Assembly (NCBI GenBank): GCA_947311795.1
Contig: CAMZLX010000162.1
Coordinates: 1 to 12,072 of the forward strand
Direction of reading: 5' to 3'
DNA length: 12,072 nt
From: an uncultured Zetaproteobacteria bacterium
GTDB lineage: Bacteria > Pseudomonadota > Zetaproteobacteria > Mariprofundales > Mariprofundaceae
Below, one piece after another: positions 1-7,901 of this stretch (the stretch's first letter is position 1; each line of letters opens with the position of its first letter). The notes under the pieces are model-generated. The model was not told where the DNA came from and ran no database searches. It saw only the letters and a program-made list of their open reading frames with translations. The position numbers were made by a program, and so were the translations under genes.

Positions 1-15
1 AAGTAATGTGTTCCC

Positions 16-121
16 GTCATTCCCGCGCAGGCGGGAGCGAAGCAACGACCGCATGGTTGGTTTACCCAGTTACCCTTTCGAGTTGCCGTACTGTATGGAT
101 TCCCGCCTGCGCGGGAATGAC
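16..121. repeat. Pair of inverted REP-like palindromes (BIME-like)
   Basis: Two 21-bp arms at 16-36 and 101-121 are perfect reverse complements of each other. Each arm is also a hairpin by itself: TCCCGC / GCGGGA around a 4-nt loop, flanked by the GTCAT / ATGAC end. This is the architecture of repetitive extragenic palindromes in inverted pairs, which in many proteobacteria are spread by REP-associated tyrosine transposases (family knowledge). The right arm ends 14 bp before the nadD start codon, so it lies in the nadD leader or promoter region. No transposase is visible in the window. Confidence 0.85.
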
Positions 122-135
122 ACAATAAAAGTTTA

Positions 136-744
136 ATGCCTAAACACATCGGATTATTTGGTGGCTCATTCGACCCGCCGCATATAGGTCATCAAGCTTT
201 GGTTGATGCGGCGTTTGAACATTTGGCACTTGATGAAGTTTGGATTATCCCTGCAGGTTTACCTGTTCACCGCCAACTTTCAGGCAAAGCAAGTCATCTT
301 GATAGAATCACTTGGCTTACCGTCATGTTTAGCGAGCATTTGAATGTGCGTATTGTGGATTGGGAAATCCATCAAAACACACCCACCCCAGCCATTGCCA
401 CGCTGCGCCGCTTTAGGGCAGAAAATCCAGACATTGTTCCGCTTTGGCTGATGGGTATGGATTCATTTTCGGATATGCCCAACTGGGTGGAATACCCTAA
501 ACATCAAGCGCTTTGCAATGTGATTGTGTTTGAACGCAAAGGTCAAACAACCACAACAGAAACAATGGGTTGGCAACACATTGAAGCTTTAAATGACAAA
601 CAAGGTGCGGGGCATGTGCTGTTTATCCAAGCAGATTTACCCGACATTTCAGCAACAAAAATCCGCCACAATCCTTCTGCACATCAAAGCGATTTACACC
701 CCGATACCTGCAAAGCCATTCTAGCATGTTATGCTTCGGGCTGA
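136..744 (+). CDS. nadD: Nicotinate-nucleotide adenylyltransferase NadD
   Basis: Transfers AMP from ATP to nicotinate mononucleotide, giving deamido-NAD in the cytoplasmic NAD synthesis pathway. The 202-residue protein opens with the nucleotidyltransferase signature GGSFDPPHIGH (residues 9-19, carrying the HxGH ATP-binding motif). It has the mid-protein segment WLMGMDSFSDMPNW (104-117) and the C-terminal ISATKIR motif (171-177), which corresponds to the ISSTxxR motif of the family. Length is normal. The ATG at 136 has no clear Shine-Dalgarno and lies just after a REP-like hairpin, but no earlier in-frame start fits, because the signature begins nine residues in. It is followed 37 bp later by rsfS, a common bacterial neighbour. 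Confidence 0.96.
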   Translation: MPKHIGLFGGSFDPPHIGHQALVDAAFEHLALDEVWIIPAGLPVHRQLSGKASHLDRITWLTVMFSEHLNVRIVDWEIHQNTPTPAIATLRRFRAENPDIVPLWLMGMDSFSDMPNWVEYPKHQALCNVIVFERKGQTTTTETMGWQHIEALNDKQGAGHVLFIQADLPDISATKIRHNPSAHQSDLHPDTCKAILACYASG

Positions 745-781
745 TTGAAACAACTGGATTGAAAAACAAAGAGAGAACAAC

Positions 782-1141
782 ATGAGTGAAATGAAAACAT
801 TGGAACAACTAAGCGCATCGGTCATCGAGGCTATCGAAGACAAAAAAGGCTTGGATATTATCACGATTAACGTACAAGGTCGTTGCAATTTTGCCGACCA
901 ATTTATCTTAGCCACAGGCAGAACCGACCGCCAACTTAAAGCTTTAGCCAATGCTGTGCGAGAAGTGGGGCATGAGCATGAGCTAACCGCTCGCGTGGAT
1001 GGCATGGAAGCTTTGGAATGGTTGGTGGTGGATTTGGGCGATATTATTGTTCACCTATTCCTGCCTGAAGTGCGCGAGTCATTCCAACTGGAACGCTTGT
1101 GGAGCACACCTGAAGGTGAAGCAACTGAGGACAATACCTAA
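782..1141 (+). CDS. rsfS: Ribosomal silencing factor RsfS
   Basis: RsfS (formerly Iojap/YbeB) binds protein L14 of the 50S subunit and blocks subunit joining, lowering translation under nutrient limitation. The 119-residue protein shows the family landmarks: DQFILATGRTDRQ at 39-51, the EW pair at 79-80, DLGDIIVHLF at 84-93 and RESFQLERLW at 98-107, close to the usual R-x-F-Y-x-L-E-x-L-W. Length matches the family. The ATG at 782 is preceded by a purine-rich AAAGAGAGAA that can act as a modest ribosome binding site. It sits between nadD and rlmH, the classic nadD-rsfS-rlmH order, with only 5 bp to rlmH, so co-transcription is expected. Confidence 0.95.
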   Translation: MSEMKTLEQLSASVIEAIEDKKGLDIITINVQGRCNFADQFILATGRTDRQLKALANAVREVGHEHELTARVDGMEALEWLVVDLGDIIVHLFLPEVRESFQLERLWSTPEGEATEDNT

Positions 1142-1146
1142 GAAAC

Positions 1147-1596
1147 ATGAATTTAAGGCTTTTGGTGGTGGGCAAAGCGGGTAAAGATTTTCGCGATTAC
1201 GAAACATCGCTAAAGAAGCGACTGCAAGGTGCACATCAGTTTGATATTGTTGAGCTACCCGAAAGCAAAGCGAAACAAATCAATCAAATCAAAGCCGATG
1301 AAGCCAAGCATATCCTCAAAACTGTCAACCAAGGTTTCATTCTTTTTGACGAAAAAGGAAAGTCATTAAGCAGTATGCAGTGGGCGGACTTTTTCAAAAC
1401 TCAAGTGGGCAATGCTCAGATTGATTTTGTGATTGGCGGAGCTGCGGGTGTGTCCGATGAGGTGCGTAAAGCAGCAGGGCGCACTTGGCGATTATCTGAT
1501 TTAACACTGCCACATCAGTTTGCACGGGTGTTGGTCGTTGAGCAGTTGTACCGTGCATTCTCCATTATCCAAGGGCATCCTTACCACAAAGTATGA
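1147..1596 (+). CDS. rlmH: 23S rRNA pseudouridine-1915 N3-methyltransferase RlmH
   Basis: A SPOUT-class methyltransferase that uses S-adenosylmethionine to methylate pseudouridine 1915 in helix 69 of 23S rRNA on assembled 70S ribosomes. The 149-residue protein is close to the usual 155. It carries FDEKGKSLSS (67-76), the SAM-binding FVIGGAAG (94-101), and the diagnostic C-terminus with LPHQFARV (121-128), EQLYRA (132-137) and GHPYHK (143-148). It starts 5 bp after the rsfS stop. Its TGA overlaps the ATG of envC in an ATGA junction (1593-1596), which implies translational coupling of a ribosome-modifying gene to an envelope gene. Confidence 0.96.
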   Translation: MNLRLLVVGKAGKDFRDYETSLKKRLQGAHQFDIVELPESKAKQINQIKADEAKHILKTVNQGFILFDEKGKSLSSMQWADFFKTQVGNAQIDFVIGGAAGVSDEVRKAAGRTWRLSDLTLPHQFARVLVVEQLYRAFSIIQGHPYHKV

Positions 1597-2738
1597 AATA
1601 TTTAACGACAATACTCCTCACTTCGCTGCTGTTTGGCTTTCAAACATCCGCGGTAGCACGTAATGTTCAAGCTGAACTGCAAAACCTACAAAAACAGAAA
1701 AAAATCATTCTTCAAGCCCAACGTGAACTCAAACAAGCGCTTGGTGATGTTGGTAAAAATCTTAAAAAGCTGGACACAGAGCTTTTGACTGCGCGTAAAG
1801 CATACCGCCAAGTTCGCAAAGAGATTGTAGCAACAGATAAAAGACTTCAAGCATTGGCTATTGAAAAAGAAGGCATCAAACAAAACATGCAGTCGCTTTA
1901 CCAACAAATGCTCAAGGAAGCCAAAGCAGCATATCGACATGGGCGGCAACAGTCGATATGGGTGGACATGTTATCCGATGTATCCATCACCGAGCTTCCA
2001 CACCGCCAATACCTGCTCAAACGCGCCATGTTTTCACAAGAAAAAGATAGGCAAGCATGGCAAGTCGAAATGGATAAGCTCAGTGCTATTGAACGCGAAG
2101 AACAGGCAAATAAAGACAAATTGGTAGCGCTGAGTGAAGCGCGCAAAGATGCAGAGCGTGTTTTAGTCGAACAAATTACAAAGAAAAAGAAAGCTGCCAA
2201 ATCGTTGCGTTCAAACTTACAAAAGGAAAAAGCTCAAGAGCGGCGTTTGGCAAGGCAAGAAAAAGCACTCAAAAGGCTGCTTGATGGTTTAGCAGATACG
2301 CTTCTTGCCAGCGACAAACGGGATAAAGTTATCTCCATTCGCAAAAAGAAAGGCAAGCTACAGTGGCCAATTCAAGGCAGTGTGATGGTTGGCTTTAAAC
2401 AACGAACATCGACGGGTGTCAAGCTTTCAGGGGTGCACATCTCACCCGAAAAACGTAGCGCCAAAGGGCGGCTGGTCAAAGCTTCTGCTGCTGGGCAAGT
2501 GCGCTATGCCGATTGGTTCGGCGGTTATGGGCTGATGATGATTGTTGATTATGGGCATGGCATCATGGCAGTGTATGCCCACAATGATGCCCTTCACAAG
2601 CAAGTGGGTGATTGGGTTGAAAAAAATGAAGTTTTAGCAGAAGCAGGAAGCACAGGTTGGGTGGATGATATTCGCCTATATTTTGAGATTCGGGATAAAG
2701 GAAAACCTGTGAACCCAGCACGCTGGTGTAAGAAATAA
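1593..2738 (+). CDS. envC: EnvC-type murein hydrolase activator (degenerate LytM domain)
   Basis: In E. coli EnvC is a periplasmic factor that is recruited by FtsEX and activates the cell-separation amidases AmiA and AmiB; the same role is inferred here. The 381-residue protein has a signal peptide (about 1-22, cleavage likely after SAVA). A long charged coiled-coil region follows at about 24-230. The C-terminal LytM/M23 domain spans about 256-380. That domain lacks the zinc-peptidase ligands: the HLHFE motif of active enzymes is RLYFE at 361-365, and the upstream H-x-G-I-D region reads VHISPEK (281-287). This is the EnvC pattern of a non-enzymatic activator rather than an endopeptidase. Its start overlaps the rlmH stop by 4 nt. 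The gene is followed by ctpA and then the yibQ homologue; in E. coli envC and yibQ are direct neighbours. Confidence 0.88.
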   Translation: MKYLTTILLTSLLFGFQTSAVARNVQAELQNLQKQKKIILQAQRELKQALGDVGKNLKKLDTELLTARKAYRQVRKEIVATDKRLQALAIEKEGIKQNMQSLYQQMLKEAKAAYRHGRQQSIWVDMLSDVSITELPHRQYLLKRAMFSQEKDRQAWQVEMDKLSAIEREEQANKDKLVALSEARKDAERVLVEQITKKKKAAKSLRSNLQKEKAQERRLARQEKALKRLLDGLADTLLASDKRDKVISIRKKKGKLQWPIQGSVMVGFKQRTSTGVKLSGVHISPEKRSAKGRLVKASAAGQVRYADWFGGYGLMMIVDYGHGIMAVYAHNDALHKQVGDWVEKNEVLAEAGSTGWVDDIRLYFEIRDKGKPVNPARWCKK

Positions 2739-2757
2739 AGAAAAACTGAGGCAATAT

Positions 2758-4089
2758 ATGACTTTAAAAACAACGCGCATTATCGTTACACTAGGCACTT
2801 GTGCAGCACTTACCATGGCATGGTTAACATGGTCGCCACAAGCATCCATCACCCAAGCCAATGCCGCCTCAGATTATGCGGAGATGAAAAAGTTCTCTGA
2901 TGTTATGAATGCTGTGCGCAAGTATTACGTGGAAGAAAAAACAGACAAAGAACTTCTTGAAGGCGCGTTGGAAGGTATGCTTTCTAACCTCGACCCACAT
3001 TCCACATATATGAATAAAGAAAAATTTGGGCGCATGATGGAAGATACCAGTGGTGAGTTTGGTGGTTTAGGCATCGAAGTCTCAAAAACCGACGGTGGCA
3101 TACTGATAGTTTCACCGATTGAGGATACACCCGCTGACCGCGCAGGGCTGACTGGTGGCGACATCATTATCAAGATTGATGATGTGATTTCTAGAGACCT
3201 AAGCGTTTCGGACGCAGTGAAATTGATGCGCGGCAAACCCGGTACAAGCATTCAGCTTTCAATTTTCCGTGAAAGTGAAGGGCGCACATTTAATGTCAAA
3301 ATTAAACGTGCAATCGTTCAGGTAGCGTCGGTTAAAACAGATATTTTAGCGCCTGGTTATGCTTACTTACGTGTCACTCAATTCCAAGAACACTCTGCCG
3401 AACAACTTAAGAAAAAACTAGCTGAGATTCGCAAGCAATCGGGTGGAAAAATTTATGGCGCTGTTTTAGATTTACGGAATAATCCTGGTGGTTTACTTGA
3501 TCAAGCTATCGAAATCAGTGATTTGTTCTTGAATGATGGTGGTATTGTAAGCACCAAATCACGGGTAGGTAACAACACCCAATCCAATGCAAGCAAAGGA
3601 GATGCGCTTGAAGGTGCTCCATTGATTGTATTGATTAATGGTGGCTCTGCATCAGCATCAGAAATTGTTGCAGGCGCTTTACAAGATAATAAACGTGCGG
3701 TTTTGATGGGCACGCGTAGTTTTGGTAAAGGTTCTGTTCAACGCATTATCCCACTCAATGATGGCTCAGCATTTAAACTCACCACAGCCCTTTATTACAC
3801 GCCAAGCGGTCGTTCCATCCAAGCCACAGGCATTGACCCAGATGTTGAAGTCAAAGCCGTGCGCATCAAAATCGAAGAAGATAAAGATAACCCTCGCATC
3901 AGTATGACTGAAGCGGACATGAAAGGGCATTTGGCGAATGGTAATGGCAAGTCCAAAACCAAAAAGGAAGAAGAAACCTTACCTGGGCAACCCAGCGACA
4001 AAATGGTTGAGCGTTTGGCCAAGGATGTTCAACTTCAACGTGCCTTGGATTTACTACAAGGTTTACACGTCTTACAAAACATCTCGTAA
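2758..4089 (+). CDS. ctpA: S41 family C-terminal processing protease
   Basis: A carboxy-terminal processing serine protease, probably tethered at or exported across the inner membrane by its N-terminal hydrophobic segment (about 7-25, followed by ANAAS). Such proteases trim or degrade periplasmic proteins, including murein hydrolases in several species. The 443-residue sequence shows the helical N-domain ending in NLDPHSTYM (77-85), then a PDZ domain at about 98-185 with GGLGIEV (102-108). The S41 core carries LDLRNNPGG (237-245), NGGSASASEI (294-303) and SFGKGSVQ (321-328). S299 and K324 fit the 25-residue Ser/Lys catalytic spacing of E. coli Prc. GAGG at 2748-2751 gives a good ribosome binding site 6 nt before the ATG. 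The charged tail (about 370-415) is low in complexity. It lies between envC and yibQ, which suggests a shared envelope task. Confidence 0.94.
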   Translation: MTLKTTRIIVTLGTCAALTMAWLTWSPQASITQANAASDYAEMKKFSDVMNAVRKYYVEEKTDKELLEGALEGMLSNLDPHSTYMNKEKFGRMMEDTSGEFGGLGIEVSKTDGGILIVSPIEDTPADRAGLTGGDIIIKIDDVISRDLSVSDAVKLMRGKPGTSIQLSIFRESEGRTFNVKIKRAIVQVASVKTDILAPGYAYLRVTQFQEHSAEQLKKKLAEIRKQSGGKIYGAVLDLRNNPGGLLDQAIEISDLFLNDGGIVSTKSRVGNNTQSNASKGDALEGAPLIVLINGGSASASEIVAGALQDNKRAVLMGTRSFGKGSVQRIIPLNDGSAFKLTTALYYTPSGRSIQATGIDPDVEVKAVRIKIEEDKDNPRISMTEADMKGHLANGNGKSKTKKEEETLPGQPSDKMVERLAKDVQLQRALDLLQGLHVLQNIS

Positions 4090-4095
4090 ATCACC

Positions 4096-5064
4096 TTGGC
4101 AAAAAAACGAAGTAAAAAGAAGGCGCGTTCGGCTCCCCATTCACTCAAATGGCTTACGCTTCTGTTTGCCTTTGGGCTGGTGTTTTGGTTGGGCTTTGGC
4201 TTTTATCAAGACTACAAACTTGACCATGCCGCGCCCATGGATGTAGTGGCACACGATGAACCATCTATTGGTGATATTATCGCACCCATTGTGGAGCAAC
4301 CGCCGAAACCTGCTGCTGCAGAAGAAACATTTGCATTGGTGTTTGAAGACAAATTACCCGAGCCTATTCGTCGCCAAGAAAATAAACCCAGTGCCCACAC
4401 GGATAGACATCAAATTGCCCTAATTATTGATGATGTTGGTTATGATATGAAAGCTTTTCGCCGTCTTCTTGCGCTGCCTTTTCCGATCACTGTATCCATC
4501 CTGCCAGATGCGCCTTATGCCAAACAAGCCGCGCAAATGGCTTATCAGCATGGTGTGCCTGTGATGTTGCACATGCCCATGCAAACCAGTAACCCCAAAT
4601 ACACCAGTAAAATGGAAGACTTTTATTTGCACTCAGCCATGAGTAAATCTGTATTTACACAAATATTTGAAGATGCTTTAGCCAAAGTTCCTCATGCCTC
4701 TGGCATCAACAACCATATGGGCTCGGCTTTAACCGCAGATAAGAAATCCATGCAGTGGTTAATGGAATTATGTGAGAAACACGGTTTGTTTTTTGTGGAT
4801 TCACGCACCACTGCAACCTCAGTTGCAGCCGACACTGCCCAAGCACAAGGCATTGCTTGGAATTCACGAGATATTTTCTTGGATCACAGCATTGAAGCGA
4901 AAGCACTCAATCATGCCTGGCAGTCAGCGCTATCTTGTGCCAAGAGAAATGATATCTGTGTGATGCTTGCCCATCCCCATCGAGAAACCGTTGCTTTCCT
5001 TGAAGATAACATCAAAAGCGAATTCTACTCGCAATTTATTTCTATTAAAGGTGTTTTAAGATAA
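4096..5064 (+). CDS. yibQ: Divergent polysaccharide deacetylase family protein (YibQ/DUF610)
   Basis: A member of the divergent polysaccharide deacetylase family; the substrate is unknown, and a peptidoglycan- or envelope-related role is inferred from its linkage to envC. The 322-residue protein has a basic N-terminus, one membrane anchor (about 19-37), a proline- and acid-rich linker (to about 105) and the NodB-like domain. Visible motifs are IIDDVG (110-115), LHMPM (158-162), NNHMGS (205-210), FVDSRT (233-238) and AHPH (292-295), the standard set for this family. The start must be TTG at 4096. The ctpA TAA lies in the same frame two codons upstream, and the next in-frame ATG is well beyond the membrane anchor. 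No good Shine-Dalgarno is seen, so translation probably depends on coupling to ctpA. Its stop is 4 bp from the stop of the convergent kinase gene. Confidence 0.88.
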   Translation: MAKKRSKKKARSAPHSLKWLTLLFAFGLVFWLGFGFYQDYKLDHAAPMDVVAHDEPSIGDIIAPIVEQPPKPAAAEETFALVFEDKLPEPIRRQENKPSAHTDRHQIALIIDDVGYDMKAFRRLLALPFPITVSILPDAPYAKQAAQMAYQHGVPVMLHMPMQTSNPKYTSKMEDFYLHSAMSKSVFTQIFEDALAKVPHASGINNHMGSALTADKKSMQWLMELCEKHGLFFVDSRTTATSVAADTAQAQGIAWNSRDIFLDHSIEAKALNHAWQSALSCAKRNDICVMLAHPHRETVAFLEDNIKSEFYSQFISIKGVLR

Positions 5065-5068
5065 AAAG

Positions 5069-6298
5069 TTAAAGCGCAAGTTTAAGTGCTTGGTAAAGCT
5101 GTTTTAAACTACATGGTTTTTGTAAGAAACCTGCCAAACTCATATCCTTAAACTGCATTGAAATGTCATCTTCACTATAACCACTGGATAATAAAATTTT
5201 TACATTTGGATTTACTTTTTGTAAGGCTAACACACTATCTTTACCATTCATTTTTGGCATGGTCATATCCATGAGCACGATTTGAATTTCTTTCCAATGT
5301 TTATGGTATATGTCAGCTGCTTCAACACCATCATGGGCAATAATCACGGAAAAACCTAAATCTTCTAGCATCACTTCCATGATTTCCAACACAGTTTCTT
5401 CATCATCAACCAACAGTATTTTACCACTGGGCTGAAATTTTTCGAGAGCATCATACTCTTCACTCATTTCATCATCCTGATTTATCACTTTATCTAGGGC
5501 AGGAAAAGCAATCCTAAAAACACTTCCTTTTCCTAGCTCTGACTCTAGTTGCACTAACCCATGATGTCCATCCACGATACTCAATACTGTGCTCATACCT
5601 AGACCATGACCTGCAAACTTCGTCGTAAAAAATGGCTCGAAGATTTGAGACTGTGTGGCTTCATTCATACCGCAACCTTGATCTCTAACTTCGATATAAA
5701 TATATTCACCTTCGCAAGTAATATCACCTGAAAAACTCAACGTAGCATCATCAACCGTCATCACACCAACATGCACAGATATCATACCGCTCACATTATC
5801 TTGCATTGCTTCATTAGCATTGGTAATCAAATTCATAATCACTTGCTGTATTTGCGATACATTCACTTTCACTTTGGGTAAATTCTCAGGCAGTTGGTAA
5901 GTGACGCTGACGTGTTTGAATAATGACACTTGCAGAAGCTTGGTCATATCAAGAACGATTGAAGACAAGCTGATGATATGAGACCTAGAACTTCCTTGGC
6001 CTGCATAAGTGAGCATTTGTTGGCATAAACTTGCTGCATTATTGCTTGCTTGCTCAATACGCGACAAATAAATAGCCAGCTGTTCTGGTGAGGTGATATG
6101 TTTGTTTGCCAAACAGGTATTACCCAAAATCACAGACAATAAGTTATTAAAGTCGTGCGCAATACCACCAGCCAGTACACCTAAAGATGCTAGTTTCTTA
6201 TTTTCATCATATTTATCCTGTTGAAGTGGCTGTTGCCACAGTCCTACATCGGGGCAATAAGCTTTAGAATCGGATAACCCTTGTTTTTCATCTTTCAT
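5069..6298 (-). CDS. Hybrid histidine kinase with C-terminal receiver domain, no sensor domain
   Basis: A cytoplasmic-looking two-component protein of 409 residues with no membrane segment and no recognisable PAS, GAF or other input domain. After a short 35-residue leader comes the phosphoacceptor helix GGIAHDFNNLL with H48 (HDFNN class, as in CckA/NtrB-like kinases). The ATPase domain has an N-box (about 156-164, MNLITNANEA), the G1 motif DQGCGM (206-211), the F-box FEPFFTT (220-226) and the G2 motif GHGLGM (230-235). A receiver domain runs from about 294 with D298/D299, phosphoacceptor D344 (LMDMTMP), S371/S372 and K394. The ATG at 6298 begins 1 nt after the gpmI stop; a GTG at 6307 would add three residues but has no Shine-Dalgarno. 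As the last gene of the operon, its input and target are unknown. A small cytosolic partner or ligand is possible. Confidence 0.9.
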   Translation of the reverse strand: MKDEKQGLSDSKAYCPDVGLWQQPLQQDKYDENKKLASLGVLAGGIAHDFNNLLSVILGNTCLANKHITSPEQLAIYLSRIEQASNNAASLCQQMLTYAGQGSSRSHIISLSSIVLDMTKLLQVSLFKHVSVTYQLPENLPKVKVNVSQIQQVIMNLITNANEAMQDNVSGMISVHVGVMTVDDATLSFSGDITCEGEYIYIEVRDQGCGMNEATQSQIFEPFFTTKFAGHGLGMSTVLSIVDGHHGLVQLESELGKGSVFRIAFPALDKVINQDDEMSEEYDALEKFQPSGKILLVDDEETVLEIMEVMLEDLGFSVIIAHDGVEAADIYHKHWKEIQIVLMDMTMPKMNGKDSVLALQKVNPNVKILLSSGYSEDDISMQFKDMSLAGFLQKPCSLKQLYQALKLAL

Positions 6299-6299
6299 C

Positions 6300-7901
6300 C
6301 TACTCACTAAGCAAGGATTGTTCCAAACCTTTAGGCACTTCGATGTCCATCATGTCGCAAACTGTTGCTGCTAAGTTTGCAAGCCCTGCATCCTTAGTTG
6401 CCTTTGCACTGAGCTGATAAGTTCCACCCGCTTTGAATAAAATACACGGTACGGGATTCACCGAATGTTTGGTGCATGGCTCATCACCATGATTGGTATG
6501 TGTCACCATTTCTTCAGCATTACCGTGGTCGGCTGTGATAATGGCATTGCCACCATGTTTTTCCAAAGCATCCACAATTAAACCCACTGCCGCATCCACA
6601 GCTTCCACCGCTTTAATCGCGGGTTCTAACTTACCACAATGCCCCACCATATCCGCATTGGCAAAATTAATCAGACCAAACCCATATTTACCCGATGCAA
6701 TGAGTTCTACCGCTTTGGCTGCAATCTCAGGGGCTTTCATTTCGGGTTTCTCAGCAAAAGAAATGCCTTTATCTGAATCAATCAAAATATATTCTTCCAA
6801 ACTATCATCCAATGGTTTGCGATACCCACCATTAAAAAAGAAAGTCACATGTGGAAATTTTTGCGTTTCAGTGAGGCGGAATTGCTTGATTTTTTGATCC
6901 ACCAAATATCTACCCAGCGGATAATCCACTTTGGTTGGCCCCATGAGTTGTAATGTTGGCATATTCCTGTCTTCATCAAACACCATCATCCCCGCATACA
7001 ACACATCGGGTGTTTTAACGCGGTCAAAACCATCAAAATCAGCCACTTCAAAAGCTTCTGTAATTTCAATAGCTCTATCACCACGGAAATTCATCATCAA
7101 CACGGCATCACCATTCTCAATCACAGCTTTGGGTTTGCCCAAATCATTATCAATGATAACAAAACTATCCATATCTTGGTCAATGAGGTCAGGATTGGTG
7201 GCTCGAAGGCTGGTAATCGCCTCAATCATCGAGCCAAATTTATGTTCGGCTTCACCAAGCACCATGGCATCCCAGCCTCGTTTCACTTTTGTCCAATCTT
7301 GGTCTCTATCTAATATTGCATGTTCGCGACCCGATGCCGAAGCAAAAGCATAATGCCTATCGTCTTTAGCATTGATTTGTTTAAATAGTTCTTCCAACTG
7401 CAACACATAATCTTGTGCTGATTGAATGCCAACATCACGTCCATCCAAGGATGCATGAACATACAAACGCTCTACACCTTGCGCATCAGCATGACGAATC
7501 ACCGCTTTAAAATGATCGATATGCGAATGAATATTGCCGTCAGACAACAATCCAAGTAGGTGAATCGCCCCACCATCTTTGCCCACTTCAATAATCTTTG
7601 CCAAAGCTTTTGACTCATAAAATGAACCATCTTCAATCGCATTGTTAATCCGCGTAGGCCCTTGATCGAGGATAATTCCTGCGCCCATGGTCAAATGCCC
7701 CACCTCAGAGCCACCCATGTCTTTCATCGAAGGCAATCCAACAAATTTACCATGCGTGTTGATTTCAGTGTAGGCACAGCTTGCTTTAAGGCGGTCAAAA
7801 TTTGGCGTGTTTGCCAAAGAAATCGCATCATCATCGCTGCCAGAGCCCACGCCCCAACCATCCATAATAATTAATAATGTTGTGTTGTATGTATCTGTCA
7901 T
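6300..7901 (-). CDS. gpmI: 2,3-bisphosphoglycerate-independent phosphoglycerate mutase
   Basis: Interconverts 3- and 2-phosphoglycerate in glycolysis and gluconeogenesis through a phosphoserine intermediate, with two Mn ions. The 533-residue protein carries LLIIMDGWG with metal ligand D14. The nucleophile segment is DMGGSEVGH with S65. Further motifs are HASLDGRDV (149-157), NADMVGH and the metal-binding TADHGNAEEM. The residue before the catalytic serine is Gly instead of the usual Asn. Several stretches (VKRGWDAMVLGEAEHKF, DFDGFDRV, YAGM, SDKGISF) resemble plant and kinetoplastid enzymes more than E. coli GpmM, and the length above 510 agrees. The ATG at 7901 overlaps the ubiD stop as ATGA; a TTG at 7919 is possible but would lie inside ubiD and is not needed. 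Confidence 0.95.
   Translation of the reverse strand: MTDTYNTTLLIIMDGWGVGSGSDDDAISLANTPNFDRLKASCAYTEINTHGKFVGLPSMKDMGGSEVGHLTMGAGIILDQGPTRINNAIEDGSFYESKALAKIIEVGKDGGAIHLLGLLSDGNIHSHIDHFKAVIRHADAQGVERLYVHASLDGRDVGIQSAQDYVLQLEELFKQINAKDDRHYAFASASGREHAILDRDQDWTKVKRGWDAMVLGEAEHKFGSMIEAITSLRATNPDLIDQDMDSFVIIDNDLGKPKAVIENGDAVLMMNFRGDRAIEITEAFEVADFDGFDRVKTPDVLYAGMMVFDEDRNMPTLQLMGPTKVDYPLGRYLVDQKIKQFRLTETQKFPHVTFFFNGGYRKPLDDSLEEYILIDSDKGISFAEKPEMKAPEIAAKAVELIASGKYGFGLINFANADMVGHCGKLEPAIKAVEAVDAAVGLIVDALEKHGGNAIITADHGNAEEMVTHTNHGDEPCTKHSVNPVPCILFKAGGTYQLSAKATKDAGLANLAATVCDMMDIEVPKGLEQSLLSE

Noticed and set aside
1..121. CRISPR array
   Set aside because: Only two repeat units, in inverted rather than direct orientation, each a hairpin; no spacers or cas genes.
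2349..2738. Active M23 endopeptidase domain
   Set aside because: The HxH zinc ligands are replaced by RLY and the upstream H-x-G-I-D motif is degenerate, so an EnvC-type activator is the better call.
5072..5091. Hairpin AAGCGC / GTGCTT at the convergent junction
   Set aside because: A 6-bp stem with one wobble and an 8-nt AT-rich loop, with no T-run on either strand; too weak to call a terminator.
6493..7353. Open frames of 134 and 140 codons on the + strand inside gpmI
   Set aside because: They are antisense to a well-conserved enzyme, are serine/proline-rich as expected for complementary-strand artefacts, and lack ribosome binding sites.
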